Shown: positions 51,763 to 59,336 of the stretch, in pieces
Numbering within the stretch: the stretch's first letter is position 1
Layout: each line of letters begins with the position of its first letter
Assembly (NCBI RefSeq): GCF_024300625.1
Contig: NZ_CP101322.1
Coordinates: 3,485,992 to 3,549,991, forward strand
Direction of reading: 5' to 3'
Source of the DNA: Halovivax gelatinilyticus
Lineage (GTDB): Archaea > Halobacteriota > Halobacteria > Halobacteriales > Natrialbaceae
DNA length: 64,000 bases
Made by a program: the position numbers and the translations under genes
Notes under the pieces: generated by a model
Databases searched by the model: none
Told to the model about the DNA's origin: nothing
The model's input: the letters and a program-made list of their open reading frames with translations, nothing else

Positions 51763-53274
51763 ATGATCCACCACCGCTCTCGAAAACGACTCGTCGGCTT
51801 GCTGTTTCTCTCGACGATTGCGACGTACGTCCTGATCGCTCTCGGCACGGCCGTCTCGACCACTGGCAGCGCCGGCAGTTGTACCACCTGGCCAGGGTGT
51901 GAATCGGCCTGGGCGATCGGCCCCGTCACTGGCGACTTGACACTCTACGTCGCTCACCGTGCCGCCGCGCTCGTCGCAGGAGTACTCCTCGTCGCGACGG
52001 GACTCCTCGCGTATCGGCTCGGCGTCGACCGAATCACGGCAGGCGGAATCGCGACCGCATTGATCCTGTTTCCGATTCAGGTCGGCGTCGGTGCCACGCT
52101 CGTCGGCTCCGGTTCGTCGACGATCGGTGCACTCCACCTCCTGCTCGCGATGACGATATTCGTCGGGTTGCTGGTCGCACTCGCCCGCACGCTCGAAGTG
52201 CACGTCGACGACACACACGATGTCGATGCGGTCAGCGGCGTCGACGACGCGGTCGAGAGCGTCGCCGTCAATGGACCGACGCCGAGTACGACGGCCGAGT
52301 CGCACAGTGGATCTGAATCGGTTGGAACGAACCGTTCGGACGCTGGGGCGAATCAACACGAACCGAATCACCACGACGCTGTTTCGGCGGTCGATCGATA
52401 TCGGATCACGGCGCGTGCGTACTTCGACCTCACCAAGCCGAAGCTGATGTGGCTGCTCTGTCTGGTCGCCGTCGCCGGAATGGGGCTGGCGACGACCGCG
52501 GGCTATTCGGTACACCTCGAAACGGCGGTCGCGACGCTGGTCGGCGGCGTGCTCGCGATCGGCGCCGCCGGGGCGTTCAACCAGGTCTACGAGCGCGACC
52601 GCGACGAGCGCATGGAGCGAACCGATGACAGACCGCTCGTCCACGATCGCGTCCCGGCTCGCAATGCGTACGCGTTCGTCGCCGTTCTGACCGTCTCGTC
52701 GACGGCGGTCATGCTCACGTGGGTGAACGTTCTCGCGACGATCCTCACGCTCGCCGCGGTCGCGTACTACGCGATACTCTACACGGTCGTCCTCAAACCG
52801 AACACCGCCTGGAACACGGTCCTCGGCGGTGGAGCCGGCGCCATCCCGGCGCTGATCGGGTGGGCGGCCGTGACCGGTGGAATCGACTGGCCCGCGGTCG
52901 TCCTCGCCGCCGTCATCTTCCTCTGGACGCCGGCGCACTTCTACAGCTTCGCGATCGCGTATCGAGATGATTACGCGCGTGGGGGCTTCCCGATGCTTCC
53001 GGTCGTTGCCGGTGACCTCGTCGCCCGTCGCCACATCATCGGCTATCTCGGCGCGACGATGCTGGCGGTGAGCGTACTCGGCTGGATCGTTGGACTCGGG
53101 CTGGTTTACGTCGTCGGGTCCGTCGCGCTGGGAGTCGTCTTCCTCCGATCGGTCGTTCGCCAGTACTCGACGCCGACCCGCGCGCAGGCGTTGCGATCGT
53201 TCTACGTCTCGAACGCCTACCTCGGCGTTATTCTGCTCGCGATCGCCGTCGAATCCGGGCTCGCGCTGGTGTAG
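51763..53274 (+). CDS. ctaB: Heme o synthase with CtaA-like N-terminal half
   Basis: 503 residues. Residues 1 to about 147 form four helices resembling half of a CtaA/Cox15 heme A synthase (LGTAVSTTGSAGSCTTWPGC; AHRAAALVAG with the heme-type His; GALHLLLAM). A disordered acidic linker (about 148-215) leads to a UbiA prenyltransferase: LTKPKLMWLL, NQVYERDRDERMERTDDRP (NxxxDxxxD farnesyl-diphosphate site) and YRDDYARGGFPMLPV. It makes heme o from protoheme for terminal oxidases. The fused layout is known in haloarchaea. Its place in the nitrite module suggests co-regulation. Confidence 0.88.
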   Translation: MIHHRSRKRLVGLLFLSTIATYVLIALGTAVSTTGSAGSCTTWPGCESAWAIGPVTGDLTLYVAHRAAALVAGVLLVATGLLAYRLGVDRITAGGIATALILFPIQVGVGATLVGSGSSTIGALHLLLAMTIFVGLLVALARTLEVHVDDTHDVDAVSGVDDAVESVAVNGPTPSTTAESHSGSESVGTNRSDAGANQHEPNHHDAVSAVDRYRITARAYFDLTKPKLMWLLCLVAVAGMGLATTAGYSVHLETAVATLVGGVLAIGAAGAFNQVYERDRDERMERTDDRPLVHDRVPARNAYAFVAVLTVSSTAVMLTWVNVLATILTLAAVAYYAILYTVVLKPNTAWNTVLGGGAGAIPALIGWAAVTGGIDWPAVVLAAVIFLWTPAHFYSFAIAYRDDYARGGFPMLPVVAGDLVARRHIIGYLGATMLAVSVLGWIVGLGLVYVVGSVALGVVFLRSVVRQYSTPTRAQALRSFYVSNAYLGVILLAIAVESGLALV

Positions 53275-53450
53275 CGCTCGGCAGTCGCCGTAACCGCCAC
53301 CGATATGGCGTGATTCTGCTAGGAAATGATTGTTTTCTACCAGTAATCGACTCATACCGGACCGAATGTGATCGTGTTCGATCGGGTGTGGGGGCAGCCA
53401 GATTACCCATCTATATTGGGGGCTTTAAGATATACCCCTACACATTCAAC

Positions 53451-53462
53451 CGAACAGCTTCG
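53451..53462. promoter_or_regulatory. NarO-type operator E before nirK
   Basis: CGAA-CAGC-TTCG, extended by one C-G pair on both sides (CCGAA...TTCGG). It lies 70 bases before the nirK ATG; A+T-rich stretches on both sides offer TATA candidates (CTTTAAGA 53423-53430 upstream, CCAATTTCAA 53471-53480 downstream). Confidence 0.72.
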
Positions 53463-53531
53463 GCTTGTTCCCAATTTCAAGGAATGGACTCTACTCTTGA
53501 ACAGGTGTAGACTCGTACTGATAGATGTAAC

Positions 53532-54644
53532 ATGACTCGAACCACCTACGACCGACGCAAGGTCCTGGCGACGCTCGGTGCGACCGGCGCTGTGGCGGTG
53601 GCTGGCTGTATCGGTAGCTCTAGCGAGAACGGCGAGGAGAACGGAAACGGCGGGGAAAACACGGGATCGGCTGACGAAGGTCTCCCAGCGGCAGAACCGG
53701 TCGACGTCGACACGGTCGCGGCGGATCCGACGGACGTCCCGGACCCGGTCGACTGGAACGAACCACGAACGCACGAGCTCAGAATTCAGACCGAAGAGTA
53801 CGTCGCGGAAATCGAACCCGGCGTCACCACGCGGTTCATGACCTTCGAGGGGCAGATCCCCGGTCCGATGTACCGGGTTCGCGTGGGAGACACGGTTCGC
53901 CTCGAGTTCGACGTTCCCGAGGACCTGAACCGGGACATCCACAACATCGACTTCCACGCGGTCTACGGCCCCGGCGGTGGCGCGGTCGACACGACGGTCG
54001 CCCCCGGCGAGGACACGGAAGTGATCGAGTTCAAGGCGATGTACCCCGGCGCCCACATCTACCACTGCGCGCCCGGCAACCACGACCAGCACATCAGCCT
54101 CGGGATGTTCGGCACCATCCTGGTCGAGCCGGAAGACGGACTCCCCGAAGTCGACCGGGAGTTCTACTTCGGTCAGCACGAACTCTACACCAACGGAGAC
54201 ACGGGCGAAGAGGGCCACCACACGTTCGACTTCGACGCAGCCGCTGACGAAGACCCAACGTACGTCCTCTTCAACGGGGAGGTCGGACGCTTCGCCGACG
54301 GCGGAGAGGTCGGACCGCTCCACGCGGAAGTCGGCGAGACCGTCCGCGTGTTCTGGTGTAACGGCGGCCCGAACCTCACCAGCGGCCCACACCCGATCGG
54401 TAACGTCTGGACGACGTGGTACCGCGATGGCGACGTCCTCTCCGAACCGGCCCAGTACATCGAAGGGACGGCGGCCGCGGCGGGAACCACGTCCTTCGGG
54501 ACGATGGACATGGTCGTTCCCGGCCCGATCACCCTGGTTGACCACGCGCTCAGCCGAGTCAACCGGAAAGGTCTGATCGCTCAGATCATGGTCGAGGGCG
54601 AGGAAGACCACGAGATCTACAACCCGAACCCCGACGACGAATAG
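53532..54644 (+). CDS. nirK: Copper-containing nitrite reductase
   Basis: 370 residues; reduces nitrite to nitric oxide outside the membrane. Tat lipoprotein signal: RR at 8-9 and lipobox Cys26. All catalytic residues are present: type-1 copper His137, Cys179, His187, Met192; type-2 copper His142, His178, His338; proton-relay Asp140 and His287 (motifs HNIDFH, YHCAPGNHDQHISLGM, SGPHPIG, VDHALS). A lipid anchor is predicted, followed by a Gly/Glu/Asn-rich linker (27-50). Downstream the halocyanin-like gene follows after 32 bases and could be its electron donor. Confidence 0.96.
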   Translation: MTRTTYDRRKVLATLGATGAVAVAGCIGSSSENGEENGNGGENTGSADEGLPAAEPVDVDTVAADPTDVPDPVDWNEPRTHELRIQTEEYVAEIEPGVTTRFMTFEGQIPGPMYRVRVGDTVRLEFDVPEDLNRDIHNIDFHAVYGPGGGAVDTTVAPGEDTEVIEFKAMYPGAHIYHCAPGNHDQHISLGMFGTILVEPEDGLPEVDREFYFGQHELYTNGDTGEEGHHTFDFDAAADEDPTYVLFNGEVGRFADGGEVGPLHAEVGETVRVFWCNGGPNLTSGPHPIGNVWTTWYRDGDVLSEPAQYIEGTAAAAGTTSFGTMDMVVPGPITLVDHALSRVNRKGLIAQIMVEGEEDHEIYNPNPDDE

Positions 54645-54676
54645 TCACACGAACACCACCACCGGTACCGCCACCC

Positions 54677-55237
54677 ATGACCGAATACACCAGGCGTTCG
54701 ACGCTCGCTCTCGCCGGAGCGGCCGGACTCGGCGCGCTCGCCGGCTGTCTCGATGCACTCGGCGGGGAGGACCACGCCGGGGACGGTACGCTCGGAAACC
54801 CTGCCCCGAACGCCGAGGTTCGCGTCCTCGACATGCCGAATCCGGCGTTCGATCCGCCCGTCGTTCACGTAGAGCCGGGAGCGACGGTCCGCTGGGTCGT
54901 CGAGGGCCGAATTCACACGGTGACGTCCTACCACCCCGACACCTACGGACCGCTCCGCTGGCCCGAGGACGAAGAGCCGTTCAACAGCGGATTCCTGCGA
55001 TCGAACGGCGAGTTCGAGTGGACGTTCGCCTCCGAGGGGGTCTACGACTACGTGGACACGCGAACGCTGTGTGCCCCGCACGAGACGCTCGGAGCCGTCG
55101 GGCGCGTCGTCGTCGGTTGGCCCGATCCCGACGAAGAACCCGCCTGCCTGCACGACGAAACCGAACTCAGCGGACGGGCAACGCAGACGATGAGCGAGCT
55201 CAACGAGCAGACGGACGCGGCGCTCCGAGAACGCTAA
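54677..55237 (+). CDS. Halocyanin-like blue copper protein lacking axial Met
   Basis: 186 residues. Tat lipoprotein signal (RR at 6-7, lipobox Cys24). Plastocyanin-like domain: FDPPVVHVEPGATVRWVVEG, His80 in GRIHTVTSYH, Cys132 and His135 in TLCAPHETLGAVG. The axial methionine expected five residues after Cys-x-x-His (position 140) is alanine. The three remaining ligands could still hold copper, with a raised potential. Downstream of nirK in the same unit, so a probable partner in electron transfer. Confidence 0.83.
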   Translation: MTEYTRRSTLALAGAAGLGALAGCLDALGGEDHAGDGTLGNPAPNAEVRVLDMPNPAFDPPVVHVEPGATVRWVVEGRIHTVTSYHPDTYGPLRWPEDEEPFNSGFLRSNGEFEWTFASEGVYDYVDTRTLCAPHETLGAVGRVVVGWPDPDEEPACLHDETELSGRATQTMSELNEQTDAALRER

Positions 55238-55240
55238 CGC

Positions 55241-55284
55241 GGTACTCGCTATTGTTGGATTTTGCATTCGAAATTGCGAGTACC
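55241..55284 (+). terminator. Nine-base inverted repeat after the nirK unit
   Basis: GGTACTCGC (55241-55249) and GCGAGTACC (55276-55284) are perfect complements around a 26-base T-rich loop, starting three bases after the halocyanin stop. It may end or stabilise the nirK transcript; it could equally be an operator of the following SCO gene. Confidence 0.4.
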
Positions 55285-55311
55285 AGTTCACACTGATCAC
55301 GGTGGACGATC

Positions 55312-55323
55312 CGAACCGATTCG
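55312..55323. promoter_or_regulatory. NarO-type operator F before the SCO gene
   Basis: CGAA-CCGA-TTCG, perfect motif 71 bases before the ATG at 55395. A TATA-like CTTTAG lies at 55357-55362. Confidence 0.7.
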
Positions 55324-55394
55324 CCGATGTTCCCGACTCGCGGGAACCGAAGACCGGCTTTAGCCCCGATAGCACCTAGACTCACTTGATACCA

Positions 55395-56237
55395 ATGTCA
55401 CCATACGAACGCGTACCCAGACGGAGGTACCTCGCCGGCGTCGGTGCCGCGAGCGTCGGCCTCACCGCCGGATGTCTCGACGTACTCGACGGAGGCGATT
55501 CCGCCGAGAACACCGTACTCGATCCACCGGAACAGTACGAACTCCTGCGCGAGGCGAGGGACAACGACGACCTCGTGTACCCGATTCACGGCGACCCGCT
55601 CCCGGACGTCTCGGCGCCGTGTACGATCAGGGACGAACCGGTGGCAACCACGGACTTCGAGGACAAGTGCCACACGATGTATACGTTCATCTTCTCGCGG
55701 TGTCACGCCGCGTGTCCTGGACTCGTCTCCGGCCTGCGCCACGTCCAGGCGGACGCGATCGACGAGGGTGTGGCCGACGAGGTAGCACTCAAGACGGTCA
55801 CGTTCGACCCGGAATACGACACTCCCGACGTGCTCTACGAGTACGGAGCGCAGATGGGGGTCGACTACGACGTCGGAAACTGGTACTTCATCCGCCCCGA
55901 GACGGAAGACGCCGCACACGAGTACGTCGAGGAGGCGTTTGGTTGCTACTTCGCTCGCAACCCAGAGTACGAGGGTGGCGACCACGCGGACGACGAACAC
56001 GGACACGAGGACGACGGCCACGGTGACGAAGACGAACACGGACACGGTGACGAAAATGACCACAGCAACGACGATCACGAACAGGACGACATGCGCGACA
56101 TGGAAATGGCCTTCATGCACGAGTCGATGATCGTCCTCGCGAACGCCGACGGGTACGTAGAGAGAACGTACGCCGGCGAGGTACCGACGCCGGACGTGCT
56201 CATCGACGACGCGAGAACGCTCGTCGACCGGTGGTGA
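55395..56237 (+). CDS. SCO-family copper chaperone with His-rich insert
   Basis: 280 residues. Tat-type lipoprotein start (RRR at 9-11, lipobox Cys27). The copper CxxxC is Cys103-Cys107 (SRCHAACPG), the third ligand His242 (FMHESMIV). Between them a His/Asp-rich insert (about 197-228) with at least nine His could store copper. SCO proteins deliver copper to oxidase or reductase centres and reduce thiols. First gene of a unit with TlpA-like and CcdA-like genes; the next start is three bases after its stop. Confidence 0.88.
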   Translation: MSPYERVPRRRYLAGVGAASVGLTAGCLDVLDGGDSAENTVLDPPEQYELLREARDNDDLVYPIHGDPLPDVSAPCTIRDEPVATTDFEDKCHTMYTFIFSRCHAACPGLVSGLRHVQADAIDEGVADEVALKTVTFDPEYDTPDVLYEYGAQMGVDYDVGNWYFIRPETEDAAHEYVEEAFGCYFARNPEYEGGDHADDEHGHEDDGHGDEDEHGHGDENDHSNDDHEQDDMRDMEMAFMHESMIVLANADGYVERTYAGEVPTPDVLIDDARTLVDRW

Positions 56238-56239
56238 CG

Positions 56240-56788
56240 ATGCGTCGACGTGACCTCCTCGCCGGAGCGGCCGCCCTCGGCGTAGCCGCCGGCGGCGCCG
56301 CTCTCGCGATCGGCGGCGTCGATCCGTGGGACGACGGCGAATCGATCGAGTCGTTCGACCTTCCGACGATCGACGTGGCGGGAGTCGAGGCGGAGACGAT
56401 CGCCGTCCCCGAACGGGGAACGGTCACGTTCGTCGAACTGTTCGCCACGTGGTGTGGGGTCTGTGCGGACCTGATGGACCCGATGGCGTCGGTGTACGCC
56501 GACCTCGGCGAGGACGTCCAGTTCGTCTCAGTGACGAACGAACCGCTCGGCCAGACCGTGACGGAAGCGGACGTCGGAGACTGGTGGGACGCCCACGGCG
56601 GCACGTGGCCCGTCGCCCACGACGTCGACCTCGACCTGACGAGGACGCTCGGCGCGTCGAGCGTTCCCTACAGTTTCGTCCTCGACGAGGACAACACCGT
56701 CACCTGGAGCGACAGCGGCTACAAGTCCGAGTCCGAGCTTCGAGCGCCGATCGAAGGCGCGCTCGCGACCGACGAGACGGGGTGGTGA
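56240..56788 (+). CDS. TlpA/ResA-like thiol-disulfide protein
   Basis: 182 residues. Twin-arginine signal (MRRRDLLAGAAALGVAAGGA) and thioredoxin fold with active site WCGVC (Cys72, Cys75) and cis-proline segment SSVPYSFVLDE. It would reduce disulfides outside the membrane, for example in SCO, with electrons from the following CcdA-like protein. GTG at 56231 overlaps the SCO stop in another frame; ATG 56240 gives a clean Tat signal. Confidence 0.85.
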   Translation: MRRRDLLAGAAALGVAAGGAALAIGGVDPWDDGESIESFDLPTIDVAGVEAETIAVPERGTVTFVELFATWCGVCADLMDPMASVYADLGEDVQFVSVTNEPLGQTVTEADVGDWWDAHGGTWPVAHDVDLDLTRTLGASSVPYSFVLDEDNTVTWSDSGYKSESELRAPIEGALATDETGW

Positions 56789-56791
56789 GCC

Positions 56792-57448
56792 GTGCCCGCC
56801 GGCGAGGTCCTGAGTGAGATCGTCTTCGCCCTCGGCGCGGGTATCGCCACGTTCTTCGCGCCGTGTTCGTACGCGCTCTTACCCGGGTACGTCGGCTACT
56901 ACGTCGCCGCCACGGGACGCGACGCGGCGCCGTTGCGCGGCGCACTCGCCCGAGGGAGCGCCGCGGCGGTCGGTTCGCTCGGAACCTTCGCGGCCCTCTC
57001 CGGGGTCGCGATCGTCGCCGGCAGCGCCCTGGAGCGAACGCTTCCGTATCTCGAACTCGGCGTCGGGGGCGCACTGATCGTCCTCGGACTCTGGATCGCA
57101 TACGGCGGATCGTCGGCCGTCCACGTGATGCTCCCGCGTCGACGCGCGTCGATCGTCGGGTTCGGCGTCTTCGGCGCGATGTACGCCCTCGCGGCGACGG
57201 CCTGCGTCCTCCCGCTGTTTCTGGCGTTCGTCTTCCAGACGCTGACGATGCCGGCCGCCGAGACGACCCTGGTCCTCGGAACCTACGCCGCGAGCTTCGC
57301 GGTCATGTTACTCGCCGTCACGGTCGCGGTCGCCGTCGGGCACCGATTGAGCACCGAACGATTCGTCGGGCTCTCGGAGCGACTCGTCCGGATTGCGGGG
57401 GTCGTCCTGGTGCTGGCCGGCCTGGGACAGATCTACGTCGCGCTCTAG
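56792..57448 (+). CDS. CcdA/DsbD-type transmembrane electron carrier
   Basis: 218 residues with six helices, GTG start. Cysteines sit in the two conserved places: FFAPCSYALLPGYVGYY near the first helix and ATACVLPLFLAF near the fourth, typical of CcdA, which passes reducing power from cytoplasmic thioredoxin to outside thiol proteins. It closes the SCO-TlpA-CcdA unit (three-base gap), a copper-protein maturation set. Confidence 0.88.
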   Translation: MPAGEVLSEIVFALGAGIATFFAPCSYALLPGYVGYYVAATGRDAAPLRGALARGSAAAVGSLGTFAALSGVAIVAGSALERTLPYLELGVGGALIVLGLWIAYGGSSAVHVMLPRRRASIVGFGVFGAMYALAATACVLPLFLAFVFQTLTMPAAETTLVLGTYAASFAVMLLAVTVAVAVGHRLSTERFVGLSERLVRIAGVVLVLAGLGQIYVAL

Positions 57449-57471
57449 CGTCTCCGGTGAATCCACGCCGG

Positions 57472-58068
57472 TTACGGCGGCGAAATCGATTCGAGTAGTT
57501 CAGACGACGAGACGATCGTCGCGAACTCGCCGTTGAGGTGGGCCAGAGCGGTGCGATGTACGGTCTCCGGGTCGAACCGGTCGCCGCCGTACGACCGATC
57601 GAACGCCGCGGTGGCGTCGGCGACGAGCGTGACGTCGAATCCGCGATTTTCGGCCATCCGCGTCGTCGTCGAGACGCAGTGATCCGTCGTCAATCCGCAG
57701 ACGACGAGTCGGTCGTACCCTTCTTCCTCGAGCCACGCCTCGAGATCCGTTCCGACGAACGCGCCGTTGACGCGCTTTTCGACGGTGCGTTCACCCGGCT
57801 CGGGTTCGAGCCCGGGCGTGAACGCGAACCCGGGCCGATCGCGCCGAAGGGGCGAATCGGGTTCGGTCGAATCGTGGCGAACGTGTACGACGGGACCGTC
57901 GCGCTCTCGCCAGGCGTCGAGGAGTGTCGCGGCGACCGCCTCAGCGTCCGGATTGTTTCGGTCGCCCCAGGACGGATCGTCGAATCCGCGCTGAAAGTCG
58001 ATCAGGACGAGCGGCGTCAGCGCCGTGGCGTTTCGAACGGCTCCGTCGCCCGAATCAGGCTCAGTCAT
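57472..58068 (-). CDS. Isochorismatase-family cysteine hydrolase
   Basis: 198 residues. The Asp-Lys-Cys triad is visible: VLIDFQRGF (Asp), [10 protein letters not shown] (Lys) and [15 protein letters not shown] (Cys). The family includes nicotinamidases and N-carbamoyl hydrolases; the substrate is not evident. ATG 58068 overlaps the end of the upstream YqcI-like gene by eight bases, so the two are one unit. Confidence 0.85.
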   Translation of the reverse strand: MTEPDSGDGAVRNATALTPLVLIDFQRGFDDPSWGDRNNPDAEAVAATLLDAWRERDGPVVHVRHDSTEPDSPLRRDRPGFAFTPGLEPEPGERTVEKRVNGAFVGTDLEAWLEEEGYDRLVVCGLTTDHCVSTTTRMAENRGFDVTLVADATAAFDRSYGGDRFDPETVHRTALAHLNGEFATIVSSSELLESISPP

Positions 58069-58894
58069 CGCCGGAAGCACACCCGTCGGTCACGCCAGGG
58101 TCGATCGACGGCGACGCCTTCGGATGGTCGCGCGTCACGGTGATCGGGCAGTCGTCGGGCGACTGCGTCGGATCGGACGAGAGCATGTACTGGGGCCACT
58201 CTCTGTCGCCTTCGACCCCCCAGTCGCCCAGGTCAGCGTGCGGGCAGACGCCGTCGTACTCGGAGAGGCGGTCCTGTATGACTTCCCGTGCGTACTGGCC
58301 CGCCTCCGTATCGGCAGTCACGTCTAGCGACTCGAAGAGCGCGCGGGGCTGGAACGTGATCTCGAGGCCGATCGGACAGTAGCGACTCATCCGTTCGTCG
58401 TAAAACGGCGCCCGGCAGGTCGGGAACATCGGTTCACCGCCGAACGAGAACTCCCAGTAGGGATCGTCGGGGTCGGTCGGGATGTCGTCCGGCCACGGCT
58501 CAGGATCGTGTACGTGCAAGAACTGGAGGACGTGCCAGAGCGCTTCGTGGTAGTCGGCTTCCGTCTCGACGCGCGCCGTTGGTTTGAAAAACGTCACGAG
58601 GGAGGCGCGGTCGCTGTGATCTTCGTAGACGGTTAGGTATTCACACAGGACGTCGCGAAGACCGAGCAGGGCGTCGGGGTCGGTCAGCGACGGCACGACG
58701 GTGTAGAGCGGATCGGCGTTTCTGACGGACTCAGCGCCGAAGTAGCAGGGAAACGGCGTGTCGTTTCGTTCGCCCGTGAGACCGTCGCGGAACGAGCGCC
58801 AGTGAGCGCCCACCCAGTCGGGAACCACGCCGGACTCGACCCGAGCGTCGAGCTCCGACTGATCCATCAGCACCTGGAGCTCGGGTTCGTTCAT
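58061..58894 (-). CDS. YqcI/YcgG family protein
   Basis: 277 residues. [58 protein letters not shown] (by its key part FSFGGEPMF) and [14 protein letters not shown] are the conserved blocks of YqcI/YcgG proteins, of unknown function. ATG 58894 begins [10 protein letters not shown]. It has a possible TATA CTAGAAAT (58918-58926, minus strand). Co-transcribed with the isochorismatase-family gene. Confidence 0.8.
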   Translation of the reverse strand: MNEPELQVLMDQSELDARVESGVVPDWVGAHWRSFRDGLTGERNDTPFPCYFGAESVRNADPLYTVVPSLTDPDALLGLRDVLCEYLTVYEDHSDRASLVTFFKPTARVETEADYHEALWHVLQFLHVHDPEPWPDDIPTDPDDPYWEFSFGGEPMFPTCRAPFYDERMSRYCPIGLEITFQPRALFESLDVTADTEAGQYAREVIQDRLSEYDGVCPHADLGDWGVEGDREWPQYMLSSDPTQSPDDCPITVTRDHPKASPSIDPGVTDGCASGDD

Positions 58895-59336
58895 GGAGGC
58901 TATTCGAGTTCCATCGATTTCTAGGCTTCGAAAGCGGCTGATCGGCACGACCGAGCCGTCGGTGTTCGAACCGGGTGGCGGGTGCGCAACTGTCCGCGTA
59001 GAGCGGGCCGACCGCCGATACGAGCATCGGGGAATTCCGCGAACGGCAACCAACGGTTCGGGCGTTTGGTGACCATTAATTCAATTTCCTCTCAAAAAGG
59101 TCGCCAATCGAAAGGCTTTGTACCAATGAGAAGTACGTTCCAGTAAGAGTGTTCAAAACCCCCAACATTACTCGGATTGTTTCCGTTCCAATACGTCGAC
59201 GAACTTCGATCAAGTCCCCCAGAAAGACGCGATATCGGACGGCCAAAACGACTATAGAGGAACGGACAACCTGCCGACCAGCCACCGAGAGTATTTCACA
59301 CAAGCTGAACGACCGGCGGCCACTACACCGTGATCG
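58895..59336. other. 442-base divergent intergenic region
   Basis: It holds the YqcI-gene promoter at the left and the kinase promoter at the right. The centre (59075-59180) is A+T-rich; its minus strand encodes an uninterrupted hydrophobic stretch (TGTYFSLVQSLSIGDL) in a frame of low coding quality, possibly a gene remnant. A TATA-like CTATAGAG at 59249-59256 may start the kinase message. Confidence 0.45.

Noticed and set aside
51655-53355. Minus-strand frame of 566 codons opposite ctaB
   Set aside because: Arg-rich shadow across two plus-strand genes with clear families; no start with a promoter.
53363-53380. CGAA and TTCG separated by ten bases upstream of nirK
   Set aside because: Spacing differs from the N4 of the other seven sites, so I did not count it as a NarO site.
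53403-54611. Minus-strand frame of 402 codons opposite nirK
   Set aside because: The plus-strand gene has every NirK ligand; the reverse frame is a shadow and would run through the nirK promoter.
59076-59300. Hydrophobic minus-strand stretch upstream of the histidine kinase
   Set aside because: Reads like the end of a membrane protein, but the frame upstream is poor; at most a remnant, not callable as a gene.
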